NCBI GenBank assembly: GCA_913062925.1
Contig: CAJXWJ010000035.1
Location: forward strand, 1 to 37,719
Source of the DNA: an uncultured Pseudorhodobacter sp.
GTDB lineage: Bacteria; Pseudomonadota; Alphaproteobacteria; Rhodobacterales; Rhodobacteraceae
Direction: 5' to 3'
DNA: 37,719 nt
Made by a program: the position numbers and the translations under genes. Shown here in pieces: positions 16,868 to 25,284 of this stretch. How positions within the stretch are numbered: the first letter of the stretch is position 1; the number at the start of each line of letters is the position of its first letter. The notes under the pieces are model-generated. The model saw nothing but the letters and a program-made list of their open reading frames with translations. It did not search any database and had not been told where the DNA came from.

Positions 16868-18115
16868 ATGTCAGCAGCCGGTGCAAACCTGCGGATTGAT
16901 TCCGCGCGTCTTTGGGATGCCTTGGAACAGATGGCTTTGATCGGCCCCGGGGTGGCAGGCGGCTGCAATCGACAAACCCTGACCGATGCTGACAGCCAAG
17001 GACGCCATCTGTTTGCCGATTGGTGCAAAGCTGCCGGCATGAGCATGGGCGTGGACACCATGGGCAATATGTTTGCCACCCGTGCCGGCACCGACCCAGA
17101 GGCGCTGCCGGTCTATATGGGCAGCCATTTGGACACCCAACCCACTGGCGGGCGCTATGATGGTGTGCTGGGGGTTTTGGGCGCGCTGGAAGTGGTGCGC
17201 AGCCTGAACGACACCGGCGTGCAGACCAAACATCCAATCGTGGTGACCAATTGGACCAATGAAGAGGGCGCGCGCTTTGCGCCTGCGATGCTGGCCAGTG
17301 GTGTCTTTGCGGGGCTGCATAGCCAAGACTACGCCTATAACCGCACCGATATGGAGGGCAAACGCTTTGGCGACGAGCTGGCGCGGATTGGCTGGGTTGG
17401 CACCGAGGTGGTGGGGGCGCGCAAAATGCAGGCGATGATCGAGCTGCATATCGAGCAGGGCCCGATTTTAGAGGCCGAGGGCAAAGAAATTGGCGTTGTC
17501 ACGCATGGCCAAGGCCTGTGGTGGCTAGAGATTACGCTGACCGGGCGCGATGCCCATACCGGCTCGACCCCAATGAATATGCGGGTGAATGCAGGGCTGG
17601 GCATGGCGCGGATCACCGAGCGGGTGCATCAGATCGCGATGAGCCATCAGCCCGGTGCTGTGGGGGCGGTGGGGCAGGTGCAGGTCTTTCCCAACAGCCG
17701 CAATGTCATCCCCGGCAAGGTGGTCTTTACCGTCGATATCCGCAGCCCCGACCAGGCCAAGCTGGACGCCATGCGCGCCGAAGTCGAGCGCGCCGCCCAA
17801 GCCGTGGCCGCAGAGCTTGGGCTTGGCTGCGCGATTGAGGCGGTGGGGCATTTCGACCCTGTGACCTTTGATGCAGGCCTTGTCAAAGTGGTGCGCGGGG
17901 CTGCCGAACGCTTGGGCCACAGCCATATGGATATTATTTCGGGCGCGGGCCATGATGCCTGCTGGATCAATCGGGTGGCGCCGACGGTGATGATTATGTG
18001 CCCTTGTGTCGGCGGGCTGTCGCATAACGAGGCTGAAGAGATCACCCCCGCTTGGGCGGCAGCGGCGACGGATGTGATGTTGCAGACGGTTTTACAGGTG
18101 GCGGTGGTGGTTTAG
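16868..18115 (+). CDS. Zn-dependent amidase, beta-ureidopropionase/N-carbamoylase (hydantoinase-carbamoylase family)
   Basis: 415 residues of the M20-related carbamoylase family. Binuclear metal ligands are in place: His87 (GSHLDTQ), Asp98 (GGRYDGV), Glu133 (NEEGARF), His194 (ELHIEQGP) and a late histidine in GGLSHNEAE. It should hydrolyse N-carbamoyl-beta-alanine to beta-alanine, CO2 and NH3, the last step of reductive pyrimidine breakdown. AAGGGGAG (16853-16860) stands seven bases before the ATG, which excludes the earlier in-frame starts. It heads an operon with hydA and an ABC importer behind two RutR-like boxes. Confidence 0.93.
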   Translation: MSAAGANLRIDSARLWDALEQMALIGPGVAGGCNRQTLTDADSQGRHLFADWCKAAGMSMGVDTMGNMFATRAGTDPEALPVYMGSHLDTQPTGGRYDGVLGVLGALEVVRSLNDTGVQTKHPIVVTNWTNEEGARFAPAMLASGVFAGLHSQDYAYNRTDMEGKRFGDELARIGWVGTEVVGARKMQAMIELHIEQGPILEAEGKEIGVVTHGQGLWWLEITLTGRDAHTGSTPMNMRVNAGLGMARITERVHQIAMSHQPGAVGAVGQVQVFPNSRNVIPGKVVFTVDIRSPDQAKLDAMRAEVERAAQAVAAELGLGCAIEAVGHFDPVTFDAGLVKVVRGAAERLGHSHMDIISGAGHDACWINRVAPTVMIMCPCVGGLSHNEAEEITPAWAAAATDVMLQTVLQVAVVV

Positions 18116-18119
18116 CGCG

Positions 18120-18199
18120 CAAGGGGGCCAGCCCCCTTGACCCGATTTGCCTTGCGGCCAATCGGGTCTACCCCCGGGATATTTAGAGACAGATGAACC
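18120..18199 (+). repeat. REP-like intergenic element of Rhodobacteraceae type
   Basis: Two hairpins follow one another: an 8-bp perfect stem (18120-18127 with 18132-18139), then a 9-bp stem (18139-18147 with 18160-18168) with a smaller inner GCC/GGC stem. After them comes TACCCCCGGGATATTTAGAG and AGACAGATGAA. Intergenic elements of a hairpin plus a CCCCCGRGGATATTT-like tail are familiar to me from many Rhodobacteraceae genomes. It fills the gap between the amidohydrolase and hydA. Only one copy was seen in the window. Confidence 0.6.
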
Positions 18200-18214
18200 A
18201 AGCAGAGGTGCATG

Positions 18215-19666
18215 ATGGCGACGGTGATTAAGGGCGGAACAATCGTGACGGCGGACCTGAGCTATCAGGCGGATGTGCTGATTGACGGTGGCAAGATTAT
18301 CGAGATTGGCCAGGGCTTGACGGCGGATCGGGTGCTGGATGCCACGGGCTGCTATGTGATGCCGGGCGGGATTGATCCGCATACGCATCTTGAGATGCCG
18401 TTTATGGGCACCTATTCGGCAGATAATTTCGAGAGCGGCACGCGGGCGGCGCTGGCGGGGGGGACGACGATGGTCGTCGATTTTGTCTTGCCAGGGCAGG
18501 GACAGGGGCTGATGGATGCCGCAGCGATGTGGCACAACAAGTCAGGCCGCGCCTCTTGCGATTATTCCTACCATATGGCGATCACCTGGTGGGGGCAGAA
18601 GGTTTGGGAGGATATGGAGCTGTCGGTCAAAGCCGGCATGACCAGTTTCAAGCATTTCATGGCCTATAAGGGTGCGCTTATGGTCAATGACGACGAGATG
18701 TATCAATCCTTCAAGCGGGTGGGCGATCTGGGCGGATTGGCTATGGTGCATGCCGAGAATGGCGATGTGGTGGCAGAGTTGACCGCCAAGCTGATCGCCG
18801 AGGGCAACACCGGACCCGAGGCGCATGCCTATTCGCGCCCGCCGCAGGTTGAGGGCGAGGCCACCAATCGCGCCATCATGATTGCCGATATGGCGGGGGT
18901 GCCTTTGTATGTGGTGCATACCTCTTGTGAAGAGGCGCATGAGGCGATCCGGCGCGCGAAACAGGCGGGCAAGCGGGTTTGGGGCGAGCCTTTGATCCAG
19001 CATCTGACCTTGGATGAGAGCGAATATTTCCATCCCGATTGGGACCATGCCGCGCGCCGGGTGATGAGCCCGCCGTTTCGCGACAAAAAGCACCAAGACA
19101 GCCTTTGGGCGGGCTTGCAATCGGGGTCTTTGTCGGTGGTGGCCACCGATCACTGCGCCTTTACCACCGAGCAAAAACGCTTTGGCTTGAAGTCATTCGC
19201 GCAGATTCCGAATGGCACTGGCGGGCTTGAGGACCGCATGCCGATGCTTTGGAGCTATGGGGTGAACACTGGGCGGCTGACGCCGAATGAATTTGTCGCC
19301 GTGACCAGCACCAATATCGCCAAGATCTTGAACTGCTATCCGCAAAAGGGGGCGGTTCTGGTCGGAGCGGATGCGGATTTGGTGGTTTGGGATCCTGAAA
19401 AGACCAAGGTGATTTCGGCAAGCAATCAGCAATCTGCGATTGATTACAATGTGTTTGAGGGCAAAGCTGTGAAGGGTCTGCCGCGCTACACCCTATCGCG
19501 CGGCGTCGTCTCGGTGGAGGATGGTGAGATCAAGGCGCGCGAGGGTCATGGGTTGTTCGTGCCGCGCGCGCCGCGCCCTGCTGTCAATCGGGCGCTGTCG
19601 GCGTGGAAAGATCTGACCGCACCGCGGCCGGTTGCGCGCTCGGGTCTGCCGGCGACGGGGGTGTGA
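18215..19666 (+). CDS. hydA: Dihydropyrimidinase (D-hydantoinase)
   Basis: 483 residues. Amidohydrolase metal ligands: GGIDPHTHLEMP with His56 and His58, the carboxylated lysine in FKHFMAYKG (Lys152), then histidines in MVHAENGD and VVHTSCEEA, and aspartate in SVVATDHC. It opens dihydrouracil or dihydrothymine to the N-carbamoyl amino acid. The second ATG of ATGATG (18215) is six bases from AGAGG and is preferred. Its TGA overlaps the ATG of the ABC ATPase (TGATG), so uptake and breakdown are translationally linked. Confidence 0.95.
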   Translation: MATVIKGGTIVTADLSYQADVLIDGGKIIEIGQGLTADRVLDATGCYVMPGGIDPHTHLEMPFMGTYSADNFESGTRAALAGGTTMVVDFVLPGQGQGLMDAAAMWHNKSGRASCDYSYHMAITWWGQKVWEDMELSVKAGMTSFKHFMAYKGALMVNDDEMYQSFKRVGDLGGLAMVHAENGDVVAELTAKLIAEGNTGPEAHAYSRPPQVEGEATNRAIMIADMAGVPLYVVHTSCEEAHEAIRRAKQAGKRVWGEPLIQHLTLDESEYFHPDWDHAARRVMSPPFRDKKHQDSLWAGLQSGSLSVVATDHCAFTTEQKRFGLKSFAQIPNGTGGLEDRMPMLWSYGVNTGRLTPNEFVAVTSTNIAKILNCYPQKGAVLVGADADLVVWDPEKTKVISASNQQSAIDYNVFEGKAVKGLPRYTLSRGVVSVEDGEIKAREGHGLFVPRAPRPAVNRALSAWKDLTAPRPVARSGLPATGV

Positions 19667-20457
19667 TGAAGGATAGTTTTGGCGCCCCGGTGATTGTGGC
19701 GCAGAATTTGGATCTGGTGTTTCAGACCGCCGACGGGCCGGTGCAGGCCTTGCGCGATGTCAGCCTGACCATCAACAAGGGTGAGTTTGTGTCTTTCATC
19801 GGGCCAAGTGGCTGTGGCAAGACAACCTTTCTGCGCGCGATTGCGGCTTTGGAGCATCCCACGGGCGGGGCGTTGAGTGTCAACGGCATGACGCCGGATG
19901 AGGCGCGGCGCAAGCGCGCCTATGGCTATGTGTTTCAGGCCGCAGGGCTTTATCCTTGGCGCACGATTGCCGGAAACGTCGGCCTGCCGCTAGAGATCAT
20001 GGGGTTTTCCAAGGCTGATCGCATGAAGAAAATCGAGGAAGTTCTTGAATTGGTAGAGCTTTCTGGATTTGGCAATAAATTCCCCTGGCAGTTGTCGGGA
20101 GGCATGCAGCAGCGCGCCAGCATTGCCCGCGCGCTGGCCTTTGATGCCGATATTCTGCTGATGGATGAACCCTTTGGGGCGCTGGATGAGATCGTGCGGG
20201 ACCGCTTGAACGAAGAGCTGCTAAAGCTTTGGGCGCGCACCGGAAAGACCATTGGCTTTGTCACCCATTCGATCCCCGAAGCGGTGTATCTGTCGACCAA
20301 GATCGTGGTGATGAGCCCGCGTCCGGGGCGGATCACCGATGTGATCGACAGCCCTTTGCCGAAAGATCGCCCCTTGGACATCCGCGATACGCCCGAGTTC
20401 ATTGCCGTAGCGCACCGTGTGCGTGAGGGCTTGCGGGCGGGGCATGGCGATGTCTAA
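19666..20457 (+). CDS. ABC transporter ATP-binding protein (nitrate/sulfonate/NMT1 class)
   Basis: 263 residues. Walker A GPSGCGKTT is at 46-54, the Q-loop lies in YVFQAAGLYPWRT, the signature is LSGGMQQR, and Walker B is DILLMDEPFGALDE followed by the switch histidine of FVTHS. This is the SsuB/TauB/ThiZ-like class that serves NMT1-type substrate-binding proteins. It is in the hydA operon, overlapping hydA by one base. It energises the two permeases encoded downstream. Confidence 0.93.
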   Translation: MKDSFGAPVIVAQNLDLVFQTADGPVQALRDVSLTINKGEFVSFIGPSGCGKTTFLRAIAALEHPTGGALSVNGMTPDEARRKRAYGYVFQAAGLYPWRTIAGNVGLPLEIMGFSKADRMKKIEEVLELVELSGFGNKFPWQLSGGMQQRASIARALAFDADILLMDEPFGALDEIVRDRLNEELLKLWARTGKTIGFVTHSIPEAVYLSTKIVVMSPRPGRITDVIDSPLPKDRPLDIRDTPEFIAVAHRVREGLRAGHGDV

Positions 20458-20493
20458 GCTGTTCAGTCCGATCTGTTTCAACGAGGTCTTGCA

Positions 20494-20823
20494 ATGAATG
20501 CGGTGATATTTGGCTGGCTTGCAGGATCGACGGCGGTGTTCATGGCGGCCAATTCGGCGCTGAAGCTTTATGCGCAAAATGGTGGGCTTTGGATGCTGAC
20601 GCTGGCGCTGGCGCTGTTTTGCGTGGGCAACGCCTGCATGGTGCAGGTGATGCGCGCCAATGGCTTAGGGATCGCACTGTCGCTGTCGCTGGTGTTTCAG
20701 CTGATCGCGATCACGCTTGTGGCGCTGGTGGTGTTTGGCGAAAGGCCCACGGCGATGCAGCTTGCGGGCATGGCTTTGGGCGTGGTTGCAGTTGGTTTGA
20801 TTGCCATTGGGGGGCGGGGATGA
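20494..20823 (+). CDS. Small four-TM SMR/EamA-like membrane protein
   Basis: 109 residues, four predicted membrane helices, matching the size and layout of small multidrug-resistance proteins. The last helix has the typical FGERPTAMQLAGMALGVVAVGLIAI ending, here split as FGERPTAMQLAG and MALGVVAVGLIAI. The first helix contains GWLAGSTAVFMAANSALKL, lacking the usual membrane glutamate of EmrE in WxE context as far as I can see. It lies between the ATPase and first permease of an ABC importer and overlaps that permease start. A role as an exporter of a pathway product or an accessory protein is inference. Confidence 0.8.
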   Translation: MNAVIFGWLAGSTAVFMAANSALKLYAQNGGLWMLTLALALFCVGNACMVQVMRANGLGIALSLSLVFQLIAITLVALVVFGERPTAMQLAGMALGVVAVGLIAIGGRG

Positions 20824-21680
20824 GGCGGTTTTTGCCGGTCTTGAGCGTTCTGCTGGCACTGGTGCTGGTCTGGTATGGCGCGGCGGTCAAGCTGAACGCG
20901 CAATGGGAATATGACCAAGCCGCACGCGCAGGGGCTGCGGCCCCCGAGTTTGGCCAATTGGTGGCCCTGACCATGGCGCAGAAAAGCCCGGTGCTGCCTG
21001 CGCCGCATCAGGTGGTGGTGGGGCTTTGGCAGGGGCTGACGGGGCAAGCGATCACCTCGAAACGCTCGCTTGTCTATCATGCTTGGGTGACGCTTTCGGG
21101 CACATTGGCGGGATTTGGCATTGGCACCGGGCTGGGGGTGCTGCTTGCGGCGGCGATTGTGCACAACCGCGCCATGGATATGAGCGTGATGCCTTGGGCG
21201 ATTGCCAGCCAGATGGTGCCGATTGTGGCGCTTGCGCCGATGCTTGCGGTGGTGATGAATGCGCTGGGGGCTTCGGGGGCTATGACCAAGGCGGTGATCT
21301 CGGCCTATCTGAGTTTCTTTCCGGTGGTGGTGGGCATGGTCAAAGGCCTGCGCAGCCCCGAGGTCAGCCAGTTGGACCTGCTGACCACCTATGCCGCCAA
21401 CAAGGCGCAGGTGTTTTGGAAGCTGCGCCTTCCCGCCTCGATGCCCTATTTCTTTGCCAGCCTAAAGGTGGGGATTGCGGCGGCCTTGGTGGGGGCGATT
21501 GTGGCCGAGTTGAACCAGCCGGTGGGCTTGGGTGCGCGGCTGTTGCAGGGGTCTTACTATAGCCAGACCGTGCAAATCTGGGCGGCGCTGTTTGTGGCGG
21601 CCAGCATGGCTGCGGTTTTGGTGGCGCTGATGGCGCGGGTCGAGACGCGGGTGTTGTTGCGAATGGGAATGTCACGATGA
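20820..21680 (+). CDS. ABC transporter permease 1
   Basis: 286 residues. One N-terminal helix is followed by a periplasmic segment and a BPD_transp_1 domain with the coupling loop TTYAANKAQVFWKLRLPASMPY at about 185-206 (shown in two parts: TTYAANKAQ and FWKLRLPASMPY). The ATG overlaps the stop of the SMR-like gene (ATGA). It pairs with the second permease and the ATPase to form the importer channel. The ORF frame extends further upstream, but only through the preceding gene. Confidence 0.9.
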   Translation: MRRFLPVLSVLLALVLVWYGAAVKLNAQWEYDQAARAGAAAPEFGQLVALTMAQKSPVLPAPHQVVVGLWQGLTGQAITSKRSLVYHAWVTLSGTLAGFGIGTGLGVLLAAAIVHNRAMDMSVMPWAIASQMVPIVALAPMLAVVMNALGASGAMTKAVISAYLSFFPVVVGMVKGLRSPEVSQLDLLTTYAANKAQVFWKLRLPASMPYFFASLKVGIAAALVGAIVAELNQPVGLGARLLQGSYYSQTVQIWAALFVAASMAAVLVALMARVETRVLLRMGMSR

Positions 21681-22510
21681 TGGCTCTGGAGCTGATCGCG
21701 CTGTGGCTGGCGGCTTGGGCGGGCAATGCTTGGTTGGCCAAGCAACGCTTTGCCGGGGTGCGCTATATCGTGCCGGCGCTGTTTGGCGTCACGGTCTTGG
21801 TGATCTGGCAGCTGGCGGTGCAGAGTTTTGCGATCAGCCCCGCGATCTTGCCACCGCCTTCAGCGATCTTTGCGCGGGCGATGGGGTCTTTGCCGGTGCT
21901 GTGGGGCGATTTTGTGCAGACCTTTTTGCGCGGTGCGCTGTCGGGCTATCTGATCGGCTGCATGGCTGCGGTGATCGTGGCGGTGCTGATCGACCGCAGC
22001 GCGTTTTTGCAAGCGGGTCTGCTGCCGATTGGCAATTTCGCCGCCGCCTTGCCGATTGTGGGCGTGGCCCCGATCATGGTGATGTGGTTTGGCTTTGATT
22101 GGCAATCCAAGGCCGCGGTTGTGGTGATTATGGTGTTCTTTCCGATGCTGGTGAACACCATGGCGGGCCTGCGCGCCAGCGAGGCGATGCAGCGCGATCT
22201 GATGGCGACCTATTCGGCGGGCTATTGGACATCGCTGCTGAAACTGCGCTTGCCTGCCGCGATGCCCTTTATGTTCAACGGCTTAAAGATTTGCAGCACG
22301 CTTGCGCCGATTGGCGCGATTGTGGCCGAATTCTTTGGCAGCCCAACGCAGGGCATGGGCTTTCGGATCAATGCCGAGATTGGCCGCACCGGATTGGATA
22401 TGATCTGGGCGACGATTGCGGTGGCGGCTTTGGCGGGCTCTGGCTTTTACGGGCTGGTCGCGCTGATCGAGAAACGGGTGACTTTCTGGCATCCGTCACA
22501 ACGGGGTTAA
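21677..22510 (+). CDS. ABC transporter permease 2
   Basis: 277 residues with six or seven membrane segments and the BPD_transp_1 coupling loop MATYSAGYWTSLLKLRLPAA, the EAA-like motif that contacts the ATPase. SsuC/ThiX type. It starts at an ATGATG that overlaps the stop of permease 1 by four bases. Two different permeases imply a heterodimeric channel. Context in the dihydropyrimidinase operon suggests a pyrimidine, hydantoin or ureido substrate. Confidence 0.92.
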   Translation: MMALELIALWLAAWAGNAWLAKQRFAGVRYIVPALFGVTVLVIWQLAVQSFAISPAILPPPSAIFARAMGSLPVLWGDFVQTFLRGALSGYLIGCMAAVIVAVLIDRSAFLQAGLLPIGNFAAALPIVGVAPIMVMWFGFDWQSKAAVVVIMVFFPMLVNTMAGLRASEAMQRDLMATYSAGYWTSLLKLRLPAAMPFMFNGLKICSTLAPIGAIVAEFFGSPTQGMGFRINAEIGRTGLDMIWATIAVAALAGSGFYGLVALIEKRVTFWHPSQRG

Positions 22511-22545
22511 ACAGCTCGAAAACGGGCATCAACTTGGAGGTTGAG

Positions 22546-23520
22546 ATGAAAAAGCTACTGACTTCTGCGGTTCTTATGGCGATGGCATCGGCGGCGCAGG
22601 CGGCCGATGATGTGACCTTGCAGCTGAAATGGGTGACCCAAGCCCAGTTTGCCGGCTATTATGTGGCCGCAGCCAAAGGCTTTTACGAGGAAGAGGGTCT
22701 GAATGTGACCATCCTTCCCGGCGGCCCCGATGTGGCGCCCACGCAGGTGATTGCGGGCGGCGGTGCTGATGTGGTGATCGACTGGATGCCCTCGGCCTTG
22801 GCTGCGCGCGAAAAGGGGCTGGCCTTGGTCAATATCGCCCAGCCGTTCAAATCCAGCGGCATGGAGCTGACCTGCCTGAAAGAAAGCGGCGTCGCATCGC
22901 CTGCTGATTTCAAGGGCAAGACCTTGGGCGTGTGGTTTGGCGGCAATGAATATCCCTTCTTGAACTGGATGAACAAGCTGGGTCTGAAGACTGATGGCAG
23001 CGATGTTACCGTTCTGAAACAGGGCTTTAACGTTGATCCCTTGCTGCAAAAACAGGCGGCTTGCATCTCGACCATGAGCTATAATGAATATTGGCAGGTG
23101 ATTGACGCAGGCATCAAGCCCGACGATCTGACCGTGTTCAAATATCAAGACGAGGGCGTGGCGACCTTGGAAGACGGGCTGTACGTCATGCAAGACAAGC
23201 TGGCCGATCCTGCCTTTGAAGATAAGATGGTGCGCTTTGTGCGCGCCTCGATGAAGGGTTGGAAATATGCCGAGGGCAATGTCGACGAATCCGCCAATAT
23301 CGTGATCGAAAACGATGCCACCGGCGCGCAGACCATCGAGCATCAGACCCGCATGATGGGCGAGATTGCCAAGCTGACCGCAGGCTCGAACGGCGCTTTG
23401 GACGAGGCTGATTATCAGCGCACCGTCGAGGCGCTGATGTCGGGTGGCTCGGATCCGGTGATCACCAAGGCGCCAGAGGGCGCTTGGACCCATGCGGTGA
23501 CCGACAAAGCGCTGAACTAA
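22546..23520 (+). CDS. ABC transporter substrate-binding protein, NMT1/THI5-like
   Basis: 324 residues. A Sec signal peptide ends at SAAQA|ADD (about residue 19). The mature protein opens VTLQLKWVTQAQFAGYYVAAAKGFYEEEGL, written in parts as LKWVTQAQFAGYY and AAAKGFYEEEGL, typical of the NMT1/SsuA/ThiY fold. Family members bind thiamine pyrimidines, riboflavin precursors or sulfonates. Here the operon carries pyrimidine-ring degradation genes and no thiamine gene, so a pyrimidine or its ureido derivative is the best guess. GGAGG precedes the ATG by seven bases. A strong hairpin closes the operon. Confidence 0.92.
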   Translation: MKKLLTSAVLMAMASAAQAADDVTLQLKWVTQAQFAGYYVAAAKGFYEEEGLNVTILPGGPDVAPTQVIAGGGADVVIDWMPSALAAREKGLALVNIAQPFKSSGMELTCLKESGVASPADFKGKTLGVWFGGNEYPFLNWMNKLGLKTDGSDVTVLKQGFNVDPLLQKQAACISTMSYNEYWQVIDAGIKPDDLTVFKYQDEGVATLEDGLYVMQDKLADPAFEDKMVRFVRASMKGWKYAEGNVDESANIVIENDATGAQTIEHQTRMMGEIAKLTAGSNGALDEADYQRTVEALMSGGSDPVITKAPEGAWTHAVTDKALN

Positions 23521-23538
23521 GCGCGGCGCAACAGTCTG

Positions 23539-23570
23539 AAGGGGCGCGGTTTTTGGCCGCGCCCCTTTGC
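23539..23570 (+). terminator. Terminator closing the pyrimidine operon
   Basis: An 11-bp perfect stem (23539-23549 with 23557-23567) around a seven-base loop begins 19 bases after the binding-protein stop. The T-run after it is short, so termination may be partial. Confidence 0.7.
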
Positions 23571-23589
23571 ATTTGCGGCTTGTGAAGAT

Positions 23590-23617
23590 TTTGTAAATCT
23601 GTAAATTTATTTGCAAA
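23590..23617. promoter_or_regulatory. ScfR/PccR-like operator before the regulator gene
   Basis: TTTGTAAA (23590-23597), TCTGTAAA (23598-23605), the spacer TTTA and TTTGCAAA (23610-23617) lie in a row. The reported target of PccR, an ScfR protein of Rhodobacter sphaeroides, is TTTGCAAA-N4-TTTGCAAA. The right-hand pair fits with two mismatches, and an extra half-site lies upstream. It overlaps the ribosome binding site of the regulator, pointing to autorepression. Confidence 0.6.
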
Positions 23618-23628
23618 AGGAGCCGCCG

Positions 23629-24858
23629 ATGCCGATGTCTGCCCTGACCGGAAGCCGCCTGCGGGCGCGGCGCGTCGCCTTGGGGCTGCGCCAAGCCGAT
23701 TTGGCCGAGCGGGTGGGGATTTCGGCCAGCTACCTGAACCTGATCGAACACAACCGCCGCCGCATCGCCGATGCGCTTTTGGAACGCTTGGCCCAAGTGC
23801 TAGAGCTGCCGATGCAGGCGTTTCAAGAAGGCGTCGGCGGCGCTGTGATTGACGAGTTGCGCGCGGCTGCTGCGCGTCTGCCGGGGGCAGAGCTGGAGCG
23901 GACCGAAGATTTCGCCGGCCGCTATCCCGGTTGGGCAGCCTTGGTGACCGGCCTGCATCAGCGCGTGGTGGGGCTTGAACGCGCGCTGGAAGAGGTCAGC
24001 GACCGCATGAGCCACGACCCGCATCTCTCGGCCAGCCTGCACGAGGTGCTGTCGGCGGTGTCCTCGGTGCATTCAACGGCTGCGATTTTGGCCGATACCG
24101 ATGATATCGAACCCGAATGGCAAAAGCGGTTCTTGGTCAACTTACAAAGCGATTCCAAGCGTTTGGCCTTGGGGGCCGAGGCTTTGGTGCGCTATCTGGA
24201 CAGTGCCGGTCAGGCCGAAGAGCGCGGCTTTGCCTCGCCGCAAGAAGAGGTCGAGGCTTGGCTTGCCAGCAGCGATTGGCAGGGCGGTGATCTGGCGGGC
24301 GTCGCCTCTTCGGCGGGGCGGGTGATGGCGCGGGGTTTTTTGGCGCAGGCGCAGGCGGATGCGCAGGCACTGCCCGATGCCGCTTTGGTGCGCGCCTTGG
24401 CTGAACTGGGGCCGGATCCGATGCGCTTGGCTGCCCGTTTTGGCGCGGATGTGATGGCGGCGTTTCGGCGCATCGCTTTGCATCCGGCGGCGCAAGCCGG
24501 GCTGGTGTGCTGCGATGCCTCTGGCACCTTGACGCTGCGCAAACCGGTGGCGGGCTTTGCGCTGCCCCGCTTTGGCGCGGCTTGTCCGCTTTGGCCGCTG
24601 TTTACCGCCCTTGGGCGGCCAATGACCCCGATCGAGACGGTGATCGAGGTTGCAGGCGGCGCGCGGTTTCGGGTGCTGGCCTTTTGCCAGCCGCGCTATC
24701 CTGCGGGCTTTCGCGGGCCAGAGCTGCGCGAGGCCGCGATGCTGATCTTGCCCGATGCCGATTTTGCCGCCGAGGTGGTGGCGGTGGGCTCAACTTGCCG
24801 GATCTGCCAGCGCGCGGGCTGTGCGGCGCGGCGCGAGCCCTCTATTCTGACCGCCTGA
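23629..24858 (+). CDS. Short-chain fatty acyl regulator family (ScfR) XRE-type transcription factor
   Basis: 409 residues. An XRE helix-turn-helix at about 7-60 includes GLRQADLAERVGISASYLNL, then a long regulatory region and a C-terminal domain ending in the cysteine cluster STCRICQRAGC. This layout belongs to the ScfR group, whose members respond to acyl-CoA or short-chain fatty acids. AAAAGGAG (23615-23622) gives six-base spacing to the ATG at 23629. The next genes encode a receiver and a symporter-kinase, so acetate or propionate sensing is likely for the cluster (inference). Confidence 0.88.
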   Translation: MPMSALTGSRLRARRVALGLRQADLAERVGISASYLNLIEHNRRRIADALLERLAQVLELPMQAFQEGVGGAVIDELRAAAARLPGAELERTEDFAGRYPGWAALVTGLHQRVVGLERALEEVSDRMSHDPHLSASLHEVLSAVSSVHSTAAILADTDDIEPEWQKRFLVNLQSDSKRLALGAEALVRYLDSAGQAEERGFASPQEEVEAWLASSDWQGGDLAGVASSAGRVMARGFLAQAQADAQALPDAALVRALAELGPDPMRLAARFGADVMAAFRRIALHPAAQAGLVCCDASGTLTLRKPVAGFALPRFGAACPLWPLFTALGRPMTPIETVIEVAGGARFRVLAFCQPRYPAGFRGPELREAAMLILPDADFAAEVVAVGSTCRICQRAGCAARREPSILTA

Positions 24859-24918
24859 CGCTGGGGCTTTGACTTGGCCAAGCTTTGGCGTGATAGTCGC
24901 ACAGCGGGGGGGGACACC

Positions 24919-25284
24919 ATGCGCCATGTGCTGTTGATTGAAGACGAGGCCAATATCGCCGAGGCGTTGCGCTTTATTCTGTCGCGCGATGGCTGGTCGG
25001 TTTCGGTGGTGGCAGACGGCGCTTTGGGGCTGGCTGCGGTGGCCGAGCTGCACCCCGATCTGGTGATCTTGGATCTGATGCTGCCCAGCCTCAGCGGGCT
25101 TGAGGTCGTGGCGGCCCTGCGCGCCGATGCGGCCACGGCGGCGCTGCCGGTCCTGATGCTGACCGCCAAGGGTCAAGAGCGCGACCGCGCCGCCGCCGAG
25201 GCCGCAGGCGTGTCTGATTTCATGACAAAGCCCTTTGACAATGCCGAAATCCGCGCGCGGGTGCGGGCTTTGCTGGGGGCTTGA
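24919..25284 (+). CDS. Single-domain response regulator (receiver only)
   Basis: 121 residues, a complete CheY-like receiver without an output domain: acidic pocket in LLIEDEA, phospho-acceptor Asp52 in VILDLMLPSLSG, the threonine of MLTAKG and Lys104 in FMTKPFD. The ATG at 24919 begins right at the first beta strand. The longer frame starting at 24874 adds 15 residues with no matching signal. The next gene starts directly after its stop. The obvious partner is the symporter-kinase encoded two genes on. Confidence 0.93.
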   Translation: MRHVLLIEDEANIAEALRFILSRDGWSVSVVADGALGLAAVAELHPDLVILDLMLPSLSGLEVVAALRADAATAALPVLMLTAKGQERDRAAAEAAGVSDFMTKPFDNAEIRARVRALLGA

